From Emticicia agri (lineage in GTDB: Bacteria; Bacteroidota; Bacteroidia; Cytophagales; Spirosomataceae), in assembly GCF_004168285.1 (NCBI RefSeq), contig NZ_SEWF01000056.1, positions 1 to 33,435 of the forward strand: a stretch of 33,435 nt of DNA. Direction: 5' to 3'. The position numbers and the translations under genes were made by a program. The notes beneath the pieces were generated by a model. The model had not been told where the DNA came from, ran no database searches, and saw nothing but the letters and a program-made list of their open reading frames with translations. Below are positions 24,973-32,861 of the stretch, in pieces. Within the stretch, counting starts at the first letter, position 1. Every line of letters begins with the position of its first letter.

Positions 24973-25806
24973 TTAATGGCATTGAACCACAACCTTTACA
25001 TTTTCAAATCTCCTATTGATTAAATCCTCTCTTCTTATCCAGAAATAAAGCCTTCCGCAATCTCCCCACATCATCTTATTTTCTTCATTGCTATCAATTT
25101 GTAAAAGTAATATCCAGTTTTTTGCAATCCTCTCTAATTCATCTCCCTCCGAATGATTAAATACACCTTCACATTCTGATTCCATTTCGCCCTGAATATT
25201 GTCTGAATATCCTAAAAGCTTATTAATGATTATTTCTTCATTAATCTTGCCCCAGAATTTATCCTGTTCCTGGTCGGTAAATTTATTATATACTTTACTT
25301 TCCATATAAGGGAAACTGATTTCTTTCGCCACCTGAATAGCACTTGCTTTAAACTTTGATGTTTCTTTTAAATCTTCCGGGAAATCTGTTCTCTTTAGGG
25401 CTTTCACATTTTTTTCGTAAAAAATAACTTTACAAATGTCAGAATATACCCAATAGAAGAAATACAAAATACCCTTTTCGGGAAGCACATTTTCTGTATC
25501 AAATGGTGCAATCTCTTCAAGATTAATTTGTGCAATAAAAGCAAGTGTTTCAACTCTTATTTCTTCTGTTGACTTGCCAAAAAGCCAGAATCTTTTCTTT
25601 TTTTCTACCACTGATTCTGTAGGCCATACCTGTGTTTCAGACAAGTCAGGTTTTCCGCCTATTTTAGTTTGCCCTATATGTATGTCTTTTTCTTCGCCTG
25701 CTATCGGATAAATCCTGATAGTATCCCGCAGTTCCGGCTCTATTTTTTTAAGGATACTATTTAACTGATGTTTTGTTAATTTATCAATCAGGGTATCTTT
25801 AGTCAT
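24973..25806 (-). CDS. DUF1963 (YwqG-like) protein
   Basis: A 277-aa cytoplasmic protein without signal peptide. DUF1963 features: IGQTKIGGKPDLSETQVWP, LAFIAQINLEEIAPFD, GILYFFYW, NKLLGYSDNIQGEME, WILLLQIDSNEENKMMWGDCGRLYFWI and the final RRFENVKVVVQCH. The family is found scattered in bacteria and often sits near toxin or immunity-like genes; the function is unknown. It starts 25 bp after the end of the unknown 185-aa gene. Confidence 0.9.
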   Translation of the reverse strand: MTKDTLIDKLTKHQLNSILKKIEPELRDTIRIYPIAGEEKDIHIGQTKIGGKPDLSETQVWPTESVVEKKKRFWLFGKSTEEIRVETLAFIAQINLEEIAPFDTENVLPEKGILYFFYWVYSDICKVIFYEKNVKALKRTDFPEDLKETSKFKASAIQVAKEISFPYMESKVYNKFTDQEQDKFWGKINEEIIINKLLGYSDNIQGEMESECEGVFNHSEGDELERIAKNWILLLQIDSNEENKMMWGDCGRLYFWIRREDLINRRFENVKVVVQCH

Positions 25807-25831
25807 TGTAGCACTTTTTTAGCTTTCGGGT

Positions 25832-26389
25832 TTATTCATCATCTACAACATTTCCATCGTAACCGAACTTGTAAATCTCATTATTGAAATCTCTGACTAT
25901 GATATAATCCTTTTCTAACACAAACGCAGGTTTATTATCCATCACAACAAAAATATCTCTTCCCATTCGTTGCCAGATTATATCTCCATTTCTATCCAGA
26001 CAGGTGACATAGATTTCTCCATGAACAATATAATTACTTTGATATTTAAAAATCTCAAAACAGGTTATCTCATCAGCTTTTACTTGCCAGCGTAAAACCA
26101 GATCAGGAATTGATAAACAAAATATAGTATCAGCACAACAGATTAAAAACCTATCCTCTTCAAAAATAACCGCATTTTCATGAAGACCCGTTGCGCCTCC
26201 TGATGCTCCGATAACTACACTATCTGATAATTCTTCATCTTCAAATATTTTTATACCGACAACTGTTGAAGCGCTATATGGAGAGTCAATAAAATATTCA
26301 AAGTCATAAGAAAAGGCATTATCAGCACTACCTCCTGTGAAAGCATGTTCCTGACAAATATCTATCCGGTATTTTCCTACTATATGCAA
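25832..26389 (-). CDS. Hypothetical protein, beta-rich, possible half-propeller
   Basis: A 185-aa protein not assigned to a family. No signal peptide or membrane span. The sequence is nearly all beta-strand pattern with blade-like repeats: SVVIGASGGATGLHENAVIFEEDRFLICC, CLSIPDLVLRWQ, GEIYVTCLDRNGDIIWQRMG, IIVRDFNNEIYKFGYDG. The D-x-x-G-x-I-x-W pattern recalls PQQ/WD-type blades, but only two or three blades are present. It lies 17 bp after the DsrE gene and 25 bp before DUF1963, so it is likely part of that transcript. Confidence 0.65.
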   Translation of the reverse strand: MHIVGKYRIDICQEHAFTGGSADNAFSYDFEYFIDSPYSASTVVGIKIFEDEELSDSVVIGASGGATGLHENAVIFEEDRFLICCADTIFCLSIPDLVLRWQVKADEITCFEIFKYQSNYIVHGEIYVTCLDRNGDIIWQRMGRDIFVVMDNKPAFVLEKDYIIVRDFNNEIYKFGYDGNVVDDE

Positions 26390-26406
26390 GTTTGAGTGTA
26401 TTATTT

Positions 26407-26832
26407 TTAATGCCCCGCTTTCTGATAACTCCAGCCTTCTTCCTGCTTCAATACAGTTTCAGCAATAGCTGAAGGCACAAAAGAGGCTGTTGGCAATAGA
26501 TCTGTGTCTGCTAATTTATATCGTTTCATGGTATTACGGCACACAGCAAATACTACCCCATCTTTTTGTAGTTTTTCTATCTGTAAGGCATAAGGAGAGG
26601 TATCTTTTTTAATAAAGGCAATGGCAGGGCCATGAATCAGTACCTCTACTTGGGTACCAGGCAATTCTTTCCATAAGTTTCTAATCTGGCGCATCATAGT
26701 ACCCTGGTCAGTTGTATCAGCACTATTCAGGTCTATTAATAGTTTATGCGTTTTGGTTTGGGCATAACTGTTTGAGAAAGCCATTAGCATTATTCCGCAT
26801 GCCAAGGTAAAAATCTGAATGAAAGTTTTCAT
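26407..26832 (-). CDS. Exported DsrE family protein
   Basis: A 141-aa protein from ATG 26832. Signal peptide MKTFIQIFTLACGIMLMAFSNSYA-Q. The mature part follows the DsrE/DsrF-like fold: THKLLIDLNSADTTDQGTMMRQIRNLWKELPGTQVEVLIHGPAIAFI, VFAVCRNTMKRYKL with a Cys in the usual loop position, then LPTASFVPSAIAETVLKQEEGW. DsrE-type proteins carry or bind sulfur on cysteine. An upstream in-frame ATG at 26874 overlaps the tsdA stop (TAATG) and would add 14 residues before the signal peptide; this alternative is not excluded. The gene directly follows a thiosulfate dehydrogenase, which supports a role in periplasmic sulfur handling. Confidence 0.82.
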   Translation of the reverse strand: MKTFIQIFTLACGIMLMAFSNSYAQTKTHKLLIDLNSADTTDQGTMMRQIRNLWKELPGTQVEVLIHGPAIAFIKKDTSPYALQIEKLQKDGVVFAVCRNTMKRYKLADTDLLPTASFVPSAIAETVLKQEEGWSYQKAGH

Positions 26833-26873
26833 AGTATATTTTGGTTTAATTTGTTTGCGTGCTATGCAGACCA

Positions 26874-27935
26874 TTACATTTTCTTATCATACCATTGTTT
26901 GATAGGCTTAAATGGGCCATACTTATGCTGTTGTTCGCTGAATGAATCGGTATAAGGGCCAAAAGGATGGTCTATGGGTTTCTTGGCTATATCCGGCCAG
27001 TCAGCACTTAAATCTTTTGTCGGGCGAGGCATCGAGTTGACAAATGCGGCTACATCCCAGGCCTCTTCATCACTTAGTTTAGGTTTCTGGTAGGTTGTTC
27101 CTAAAGGCATGTTGTATTTGACATATCCGGCAAACATGGATACCCTGAACAAACCTGCACCTGTATTATAACTATGCTCGCCCCACAATGGCGGATAAGT
27201 ATAGGTTTTGCCATCTGCCGCCATTACTCCCTGCCCACCAGACTGGTGGCAAGACTGACAGCTATTCTCATATACTATTCGCCCTTTCTCGGGGTCTGCT
27301 GCTCTTACGAGGTATTTCAGCTTAAAAACGCCTGTCCCTTTAGGAGATACTTTCTTGGGTACATCTGTTCCTAACCATTTGATATAAGCCTTTATTGCTT
27401 GCATTTCATAGCTTGTCGAATCCAATGCTTTGCCATTCAGGCTACGCTCCAGACAATCATTTACTCGTTTCACAATACTCTCTTTACTCCCTGACCTTGC
27501 TCGAAATCTTGGATAAGTAGCATAAACAGCAAAATAATTGTTTCCCCAGGGTTGTGTACCTGCCTGTAAATGACAGTTCTGACAATTCATACCATTCGAC
27601 ATATGCCTGACACTTCCATTAGGACCGAGATACCGGGCGGTATGGGCTATCAGTTCACGACCATACTGTACTTTTTCCTTTTCTTCTTTTGTCAACCTAT
27701 CCATTCGCCAATCAGACGGAGCAGTCCAGAGACTTACAAAATTTGTATCAATTTTAATAAATTTCTTGTCAATTGCAGATAAATTTGAAGCAGAATGCGG
27801 AAACTGAAAAAAGCTTTTTACCAAAAGTGCCAACATCAGAAAAACTCCTGTTGCAACTATACCAACAATCCATTGAAGACGGACAAGGATAGTTTCAATG
27901 GTTTTATCAGCAGGTTTTTGCTCTGACGAAGGCAT
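26874..27935 (-). CDS. tsdA: Thiosulfate dehydrogenase TsdA-like diheme cytochrome c, membrane-anchored
   Basis: A 353-aa protein from ATG 27935; the frame is open 43 codons further but that part overlaps the divergent GH9 gene. One N-terminal membrane span at about 21-43 anchors it to the outer face of the inner membrane. Two heme sites: CQNCH (118-122) and CQSCH (226-230). TsdA-type signatures: GRELIAHTARYLGPNGSVRHMSNGMNCQNCH, GNNYFAVYATYPRFRARSGS, then DCLERSLNGKALDS, in which Cys161 matches the cysteine ligand of the catalytic heme in TsdA. A likely methionine ligand of the second heme lies in KYNMPLG (Met276). TsdA joins two thiosulfates into tetrathionate, or runs in reverse; direction cannot be told. 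First gene of a likely four-gene transcript. Confidence 0.88.
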   Translation of the reverse strand: MPSSEQKPADKTIETILVRLQWIVGIVATGVFLMLALLVKSFFQFPHSASNLSAIDKKFIKIDTNFVSLWTAPSDWRMDRLTKEEKEKVQYGRELIAHTARYLGPNGSVRHMSNGMNCQNCHLQAGTQPWGNNYFAVYATYPRFRARSGSKESIVKRVNDCLERSLNGKALDSTSYEMQAIKAYIKWLGTDVPKKVSPKGTGVFKLKYLVRAADPEKGRIVYENSCQSCHQSGGQGVMAADGKTYTYPPLWGEHSYNTGAGLFRVSMFAGYVKYNMPLGTTYQKPKLSDEEAWDVAAFVNSMPRPTKDLSADWPDIAKKPIDHPFGPYTDSFSEQQHKYGPFKPIKQWYDKKM

Positions 27936-28001
27936 TACAATAGTGTTTGTTTTCTTTATGCAAAGTACAAATTTTTCGTTTAACACAATCATCAACCAAT
28001 A

Positions 28002-30473
28002 ATGAAATTTCTGAAAACACTTCTCTTTACACTTATATTTCCTTATATCGGTTTTACCCAGCAATACATTAGGGTCAATCAGTTAGGATATTTGCCTGAT
28101 GCCATCAAAGTAGCTGTATTACTATCGAAAGAAAGTACACCTGTTCATGCTTTTGAAATCAGAGATGCCCTGACAGATAAAACCGTTTTTACCTCTGATA
28201 AAATTCAATCACATGGTGCATTCGGCAATTTTACTACTTCTTACAGGTTAGATTTTTCAGCTTTTCGGAAACAGGGGGCTTATTATATTTATTTACCTAA
28301 AACTCAATCAGTCAAATTCAGGGTAGCCCCTGATGTATATGCCGGGACGGCCGATTTTTTGTTGACCTATATGCGTCAGCAAAGGTGTGGGTATAATCCT
28401 TTTCTGAAAGATTCGTGTCACACGCAGGATGGTTTTATTGTTTATCACCCCGACCCTAAGAAAGATTCTACCTATATCAATGTAGTGGGTGGCTGGCACG
28501 ATGCCTCTGATTATCTGCAATACACTACCACTACCGCCAATGCTATTTATCAGATGTTATTGGCTTATCAGCATAACCCATCGGCTTTTAAAGATGCCTA
28601 TAATGCCAACGGACAAGAAGGAACCAATGGCATACCCGATATTTTAGACGAAGTAAAATGGGGTATTGACTGGCTGTTGCGCATGAATCCTGCCTATGGA
28701 GAAATGTATAATCAGATTGCCGATGACAGAGACCATTCGGGCTTACGCTTGCCGACACAAGATGTTGCTAACTATGGCAAAGGTAAAATGCGACCTGTGT
28801 ACTTCTGTACAGGCAAACCGCAAGGTGCTTTTCAATATAAAAGCAGGGCAACAGGGATTGCTTCTACTGCCGGAAAATACGCTTCAACCTTTGCGTTGGG
28901 TTCAAAAATCTTACAGAAATACTATCCTGATTATGCTAAAACATTAAAAACAAAGGCTGTAGAAGCATACGATTGGGGCAAGAAGAATCCGGGTGCTTGC
29001 CAGACAGCCCCCTGTAAAGCTCCTTATTTTTATGAAGAAGATAACTGGACAGATGATATGGAATTGGCAGGTGCTGAATTAGCCAAACTCACAGCAGATA
29101 AATCTTACCTGAAAGACGCCGTTGGTTTCAGCAAGGAGGAAACTGTTACGCCCTGGATGGTTAATGATACTGCCCGCCATTATCAGTGGTACCCGTTTAT
29201 GAATGCAGGCCATTACCAAATTGCCAGCCAGACTACAGATAAACAGACTTATTTGAGTTATTACGAAAAAGGCCTGGATGCCATACAAACCCGTGCAAAA
29301 AAGAATCCCTTTCTGAATGGGATTCCGTTTATCTGGTGCTCTAATAACTTAGTATCTGCTACCCTTACACAATTGCATTTGTATCGTAAAATGGGTGGCA
29401 AAGGCTTTACTGAAATGGAAGCAGCCCTGAGAGACTGGTTATTTGGCTGTAATCCGTGGGGAACAGCTATGATTGTAGGTTTACCAAAAACTGGTGATTC
29501 GCCCGAAGACCCTCATTCATCATTCAGCATTAAATACAATTATCCTATTGATGGAGGGTTAGTAGATGGCCCCGTGAGAAATTCTATTTTTTCAGGTTTA
29601 AAATATGTCAATCTTCATTCTCCTGATGAGTATGCCGATTTTCAATCAACAATGGCAGTGTATCATGACGATTTCGGTGATTACTCTACCAATGAACCTA
29701 CAATGGATGGTACAGCCTCTTTGACCTATTATCTGTCCACTTTAGAAACGGTAAATCCGGTTGCAATTCCTGCCAGTGCGCAAAAACTGACTTTTACCAA
29801 AGGAGCCATTACCCGTTTCAATCCTCAACAAAAGGTAATTCGGTTGGCTTTTACCGGACATGATTTTTATGAGGGTGGTAACATTATTAGGAATACACTC
29901 AAGAAAAACGCCATAAAGGCTTCTTTTTTCTTTACAGGAGATTTTTACAGAAATCCTGAAACCCAATCACTGATTAAGTATTTACAAGCCGACGGCCATT
30001 ATTTAGGCGGACACTCAGACAAACATTTGTTATACAATGACTGGACCAAGCGTGATTCGCTACTGGTAAATCGTGAAGAATTTGAAAAAGACCTGAAAGC
30101 CAATTATGAAGCAATGGCAGATTTTGGTATTACAAAAGAGAAAGCATTATATTTTATGCCTCCTTACGAATGGTATAATGAAACCATAGCCGAATGGGCA
30201 AAAGCATCAGGTTTGCAACTGATTAATTTTACAAGTGGAACAGGTGCCAACCGTGATTACACTTACCCGGAAATGGGTGCAAGGTATGCCGGTAATCAGA
30301 CGCTCATGAACGATATTCTGAAATACGAAGCCAACGCCAAAGACAAACTCAATGGTTTTGTATTGCTACTGCACTTAGGTACTGACCCACGCCGAAAAGA
30401 AAAGTTTTATAACCGATTAGATGAGTTGATTAAGATTTTGAAGAAGAAAGGTTATCAATTTGAGCGGTTGTAG
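28002..30473 (+). CDS. GH9 cellulase-like glycoside hydrolase fused to a CE4-type deacetylase domain
   Basis: An 823-aa protein with signal peptide [20 protein letters not shown]. Residues 22-105 form the Ig-like domain of GH9 enzymes ([19 protein letters not shown]). GH9 catalytic domain at about 115-585: GGWHDASDY supplies Asp167 and Asp170 (catalytic base pair), and [15 protein letters not shown] supplies Glu565 (acid). From about 600 a polysaccharide deacetylase domain follows: AFTGHDF near 616-622 in place of the usual [20 protein letters not shown] (671-675, metal-binding histidines), PPYEW (720-724) and LLLHLGTD near the end. GH9 plus CE4 in one chain suggests attack on a beta-1,4-glucan or an acetylated plant polysaccharide. 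No susC/susD pair is in the window. Confidence 0.92.
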   Translation: MKFLKTLLFTLIFPYIGFTQQYIRVNQLGYLPDAIKVAVLLSKESTPVHAFEIRDALTDKTVFTSDKIQSHGAFGNFTTSYRLDFSAFRKQGAYYIYLPKTQSVKFRVAPDVYAGTADFLLTYMRQQRCGYNPFLKDSCHTQDGFIVYHPDPKKDSTYINVVGGWHDASDYLQYTTTTANAIYQMLLAYQHNPSAFKDAYNANGQEGTNGIPDILDEVKWGIDWLLRMNPAYGEMYNQIADDRDHSGLRLPTQDVANYGKGKMRPVYFCTGKPQGAFQYKSRATGIASTAGKYASTFALGSKILQKYYPDYAKTLKTKAVEAYDWGKKNPGACQTAPCKAPYFYEEDNWTDDMELAGAELAKLTADKSYLKDAVGFSKEETVTPWMVNDTARHYQWYPFMNAGHYQIASQTTDKQTYLSYYEKGLDAIQTRAKKNPFLNGIPFIWCSNNLVSATLTQLHLYRKMGGKGFTEMEAALRDWLFGCNPWGTAMIVGLPKTGDSPEDPHSSFSIKYNYPIDGGLVDGPVRNSIFSGLKYVNLHSPDEYADFQSTMAVYHDDFGDYSTNEPTMDGTASLTYYLSTLETVNPVAIPASAQKLTFTKGAITRFNPQQKVIRLAFTGHDFYEGGNIIRNTLKKNAIKASFFFTGDFYRNPETQSLIKYLQADGHYLGGHSDKHLLYNDWTKRDSLLVNREEFEKDLKANYEAMADFGITKEKALYFMPPYEWYNETIAEWAKASGLQLINFTSGTGANRDYTYPEMGARYAGNQTLMNDILKYEANAKDKLNGFVLLLHLGTDPRRKEKFYNRLDELIKILKKKGYQFERL

Positions 30474-30544
30474 GTTTAAGCAAGAAACTGTTTCAATTCT
30501 TTAACTGTTGTGGTTGTATTATTACCTATCTAAATAATATTCAT

Positions 30545-31012
30545 ATGTCTTTAAAAGCAGGCGACCAGGCACCCGATTTTAAATTATATAGCAGCGATAA
30601 ACAAGAAGTAAATCTTTCGGACTATCGTGGCAAAAACGTAGTAGTCTTATTTTTCCCGTTGGCCTTTACGAGTGTTTGTACAGCAGAACTTTGTGCCATG
30701 CGAGACGATATTGCTACCTATGCAAGATTGAATGCTGATATATTGGCTATTTCGGTAGATTCGCTTTACACACTGAATAAATTTAAAGAAGAACAAAAAC
30801 TGCCTTTCCTTTTACTGTCAGACTTTAACAAAGAAACTTCTTTAGCTTTTGATTCTCTTTATGAAAACTTTGCTTTTGGTATGCACGGCGTATCTAAACG
30901 TTCGGCATTTGTGATAGACAAAGAAGGAATTATCCGTTATGCAGAAGTATTAGAAAAAGCAAGTGAAGTACCCGATTTTGAAGCGATTAAAAGCACTTTA
31001 GAGAGTCTATAA
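30545..31012 (+). CDS. Peroxiredoxin (AhpE/Bcp-like)
   Basis: A 155-aa thiol peroxidase of the AhpC/TSA family. The active site PLAFTSVC places the peroxidatic Cys at 45, with Pro38, Thr42 and the downstream Arg completing the usual site. A second cysteine at 50 (CTAELC) matches the C-x4-C spacing of E. coli Bcp, where it serves as the resolving residue, although the body of the protein ([48 protein letters not shown]) looks closer to AhpE. No signal peptide, so cytoplasmic. Single gene followed by a good terminator. Confidence 0.92.
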   Translation: MSLKAGDQAPDFKLYSSDKQEVNLSDYRGKNVVVLFFPLAFTSVCTAELCAMRDDIATYARLNADILAISVDSLYTLNKFKEEQKLPFLLLSDFNKETSLAFDSLYENFAFGMHGVSKRSAFVIDKEGIIRYAEVLEKASEVPDFEAIKSTLESL

Positions 31013-31039
31013 CCTGACTATACAACATTTATTGGAGCG

Positions 31040-31074
31040 TCCCCCTTTTGACAAAACAAGAGGGGGATTTTATT
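31040..31074 (+). terminator. Rho-independent terminator of the peroxiredoxin gene
   Basis: An 11-bp stem with one G-U pair (31040-31050 / 31057-31067), G/C-rich at the base, followed by ttttatt. It lies 27 bp after the stop codon and just before the end of the converging holin-like gene. Confidence 0.85.
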
Positions 31075-31075
31075 G

Positions 31076-31414
31076 TTAATCCTGAAAACCGCCTACAATA
31101 CCATTTACAATTGACAAAATAAATCCGAATATCAGAGGTTGTAAGAAACCATCTACTGTGAAACCCGGTACTATATAGTCACAGATATAAACCACAAACA
31201 CATTTACAACCAGATAGAAAAACCCTAAAGTAAGAATAGTAATAGGTAATGAAAGCAGTTGAAGAATGGGTTTAACAACAGCATTAAGGATACTCATTAC
31301 AAAAGCTACAATTACTGCGGTTGTAAAAGTATCAACACTAATTTTACTTAAAATAGCAGGCATAAAATACACTGCGGCACCGCAGCATATCAAACGGATG
31401 ATATAATTGAGCAT
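31076..31414 (-). CDS. Phage holin family (superfamily IV-like) small membrane protein
   Basis: A 112-aa protein with four hydrophobic spans: IIRLICCGAAVYFMPAIL, TAVIVAFVMSILNAVV, LLSLPITILTLGFFYLVVNVFVVYI, and LQPLIFGFILSIVNGIVGGF. Pattern and length match the chromosomal 4-TM holin-like family (YvlD-like), which is widespread in non-phage settings, so phage origin should not be inferred. The ATG at 31414 is chosen because an aaggagg sequence lies 10 bp upstream (31431-31425), unusual in Bacteroidota; an earlier start at 31468 would add 18 poorly hydrophobic residues. Follows hisIE on the same strand after about 70 bp. Confidence 0.85.
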   Translation of the reverse strand: MLNYIIRLICCGAAVYFMPAILSKISVDTFTTAVIVAFVMSILNAVVKPILQLLSLPITILTLGFFYLVVNVFVVYICDYIVPGFTVDGFLQPLIFGFILSIVNGIVGGFQD

Positions 31415-31486
31415 AGTAAAAGGTCCTCCTTCCCCGCAGGAGATCAGGTTTAGCGTTAGTAGTAACATTCCCCCGTGGGGTAGCCC

Positions 31487-32107
31487 TTACGGACGAGGGG
31501 CATGCCTTTGTATCAAAACATCGAGTACTTCGTCAAACTCGTAGTTTTTTTGTTCTAAAAGTACTAAATAATGATAGAATAAATCAGCCGCTTCTCCTAA
31601 AAATAATTCTTTATTATCATCTTTAGCTTCAATCACTAATTCTACTGCCTCCTCTCCTACTTTCTGTGCTACTTTATTAATGCCTTTTCTGAATAAATGG
31701 CTGGTATAAGATTCGTCTGTCGGGTTTTGCTTTCTGTTTTTAATAACACTTCGCAAATGATTCACAAACAAAACTTTCTTATCCCCTATGGTATTTACCT
31801 CATTAAAACAAGTATCTGCTCCGGTATGGCAGGTAGGGCCATCAGGCGAGGCATGAATCAGAATGGTATCGCCGTCACAATCAACAAGCATTTCTTTTAC
31901 ATGCAAAAAATTATCAGAAGTTTCGCCTTTAGTCCAGAGTCTTTGTTTACTTCTGCTGAAAAACGTTACAATATTTTCTTCCCGGGTTTTTTGGTAGGCT
32001 TCTGCATTCATATAGCCTAACATCAATACCTTACCAGTCTGATAATCTTGTATAATGGCAGGCACGAGTCCATCAGGAGATTTTTCAAAATCAATTTTCT
32101 TATCCAT
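31487..32107 (-). CDS. hisIE: Bifunctional phosphoribosyl-AMP cyclohydrolase / phosphoribosyl-ATP diphosphatase
   Basis: A 206-aa enzyme of histidine biosynthesis, steps 2 and 3. The HisI part (about 1-115) has LGYMNAEAYQKT, FFSRSKQRLWTKGETS, VDCDGD (magnesium/zinc site) and CHTGADTCF. The HisE part (about 120-206) has the KVGEEAVELVIEAKD and EAADLFYHYLVLL helices of the MazG-like fold. ATG 32107 (MDKKIDFEKSPDGL) is preferred over the TTG at 32128, because a -7 box at 32133-32126 would put the transcript start inside the longer version. No other his genes are in the window. Confidence 0.96.
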   Translation of the reverse strand: MDKKIDFEKSPDGLVPAIIQDYQTGKVLMLGYMNAEAYQKTREENIVTFFSRSKQRLWTKGETSDNFLHVKEMLVDCDGDTILIHASPDGPTCHTGADTCFNEVNTIGDKKVLFVNHLRSVIKNRKQNPTDESYTSHLFRKGINKVAQKVGEEAVELVIEAKDDNKELFLGEAADLFYHYLVLLEQKNYEFDEVLDVLIQRHAPRP

Positions 32108-32125
32108 TCCAACCGTAGTTTTCCA

Positions 32126-32133
32126 CAAAAGTA
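32126..32133 (-). promoter_or_regulatory. -7 box of hisIE
   Basis: TACTTTTG on the minus strand, an exact TAnnTTTG match 18 bp before the preferred ATG. No clear -33 TTG at the usual distance. Confidence 0.55.
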
Positions 32134-32311
32134 CAGATGTTCAAAACTAATACCTATAAAACCCTGAAAATTTGTCAATATCGTATGAGTTCATGTTTCG
32201 GTTAAAATATGAGCAGAAAATTTTTCAAAAAAATTTCTGTTATAAAGAAACTTATAATCAGGTATTTATACGTAAGCGCAAAAAAAATATTGATTTTTTT
32301 TCGTCAGGGTC

Positions 32312-32342
32312 TTGACATATATAAAAACTCCTGCTACCTTTG
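32312..32342 (+). promoter_or_regulatory. Promoter of the tRNA genes
   Basis: TTG (32312-32314), a 20-nt spacer, TACCTTTG (32335-32342). Both boxes are exact matches to the Bacteroidota consensus and lie 32 bp upstream of tRNA-Gly. Confidence 0.85.
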
Positions 32343-32374
32343 CAGTCCCATTCAACACCAAATGAATGTGATAC

Positions 32375-32447
32375 GCGGAAGTAGCTCAGTTGGTAGAGCG
32401 TAACCTTGCCAAGGTTAAGGTCGCGAGTTCGAGACTCGTCTTCCGCT
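32375..32447 (+). tRNA. tRNA-Gly(GCC)
   Basis: 73 nt, full cloverleaf: acceptor GCGGAAG / CTTCCGC, D-arm GCTC / GAGC, anticodon stem TAACC / GGTTA around the loop TTGCCAA (anticodon GCC at 32408-32410), T-arm GCGAG / CTCGT (last pair G-U) with TTCGAGA loop, discriminator T. The CCA end is not encoded. Confidence 0.97.
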
Positions 32448-32457
32448 CGAAAAGTTC

Positions 32458-32485
32458 AGCACCCATTAAAAGGTGCTTTTTTTTT
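32458..32485 (+). terminator. Terminator-like hairpin between tRNA-Gly and tRNA-Leu
   Basis: A 6-bp GC-rich stem (agcacc / ggtgct, 32458-32463 / 32472-32477) with an 8-nt loop, followed by a run of nine T residues counting the last stem base. It looks like a full terminator, yet only 16 bp separate it from tRNA-Leu, leaving no room for a separate promoter. Confidence 0.8.
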
Positions 32486-32501
32486 CAGAAATACACCATC
32501 C

Positions 32502-32825
32502 GCCGGGGTGGTGGAACTGGTAGACACGCAGGACTTAATAATGTAAATTTGAGTGCCTTGATGGAAACATCAAGAGTAGAATCGCTTAAATTCGGGGAAT
32601 CCTTCACAATGAAAATTGCAAATGGCAATCCCGAGCCAAGTCTCACGAAAAGTGAGAAAGGTGTAGAGACTTAATAGGCGATACCTAAAGTTCATTAAAC
32701 TGAACCACGGTAAAGAGAAAGTCCAGACCACAAATCCATTAATGAATGGAGCGGCGAAAGTCGTAGTTGGTAAGAAAATCCTGTGAGCCGAAACGCTCGT
32801 ACGGGTTCGATTCCCGTCCCCGGTA
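32502..32825 (+). tRNA. tRNA-Leu(UAA) interrupted by a group I intron
   Basis: Exon 1 is 32502-32536 and exon 2 is 32775-32825, giving an 86-nt mature class II tRNA. Acceptor GCCGGGG / CCCCGGT (G1-U72 wobble), D-arm GTG / CAC, anticodon stem CAGGA / TCCTG, loop CTTAAAA with anticodon TAA split as T | AA, long variable arm GAGC / GCTC, T-arm ACGGG / CCCGT with TTCGATT loop, discriminator A. CCA is not encoded. Without removal of the insert the anticodon loop is not formed, so splicing is required for a working tRNA. Confidence 0.95.
32537..32774 (+). ncRNA. Group I intron in the tRNA-Leu anticodon loop (238 nt, ORF-less)
   Basis: Lies between U34 and A35, as in cyanobacterial/plastid tRNA-Leu introns (subgroup IC3). 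Exon 1 ends in U; the last intron base is G (32774). Helices traced: P1, exon GGACTT (32531-32536) with guide gagt(g)cc (32551-32557), U-G at the splice site; P2 cttgatg / catcaag with GAAA loop (32557-32574); P3 32581-32587 / 32676-32682; P4 tcggg / cccga (32592-32596 / 32630-32634); P6 32641-32646 / 32652-32657; P7 gact / agtc (32668-32671 / 32720-32723); P8 gttca / tgaac with acc / ggt outside (32683-32711); P9 tccatt / aatgga (32735-32750) plus a GAAA-capped hairpin at 32751-32764. Core strings such as CCGAGCCAAG, GTAGAGACT and GGTAAAGAGAAAGTCC closely resemble cyanobacterial introns. No endonuclease gene. Confidence 0.93.
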
Positions 32826-32861
32826 CAAGTTATGCAAAAAACAGCATAACAAAAGTAAAAC

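Noticed and set aside
27936-28001. Divergent promoter pair between tsdA and the GH9 gene.
   Set aside because: The nearest match on the minus strand is TACTTTG, one base short of TAnnTTTG, and no -33 box fits on either strand, so no promoter was called.
31076-31414. Prophage remnant suggested by the holin-like protein.
   Set aside because: No other phage gene is nearby, and this 4-TM family is common as a chromosomal gene.
32390-32674. A 94-aa reading frame across tRNA-Gly and the first part of tRNA-Leu and its intron.
   Set aside because: It starts at TTG inside tRNA-Gly and runs through structured RNA; the DNA is fully explained by the tRNA genes and intron.
32537-32774. Possibility that the tRNA-Leu insert is a homing-endonuclease intron or a group II intron.
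   Set aside because: It is only 238 nt with no ORF, the helices follow the group I order with U at the 5' site and terminal G, and no group II domain V pattern is present.
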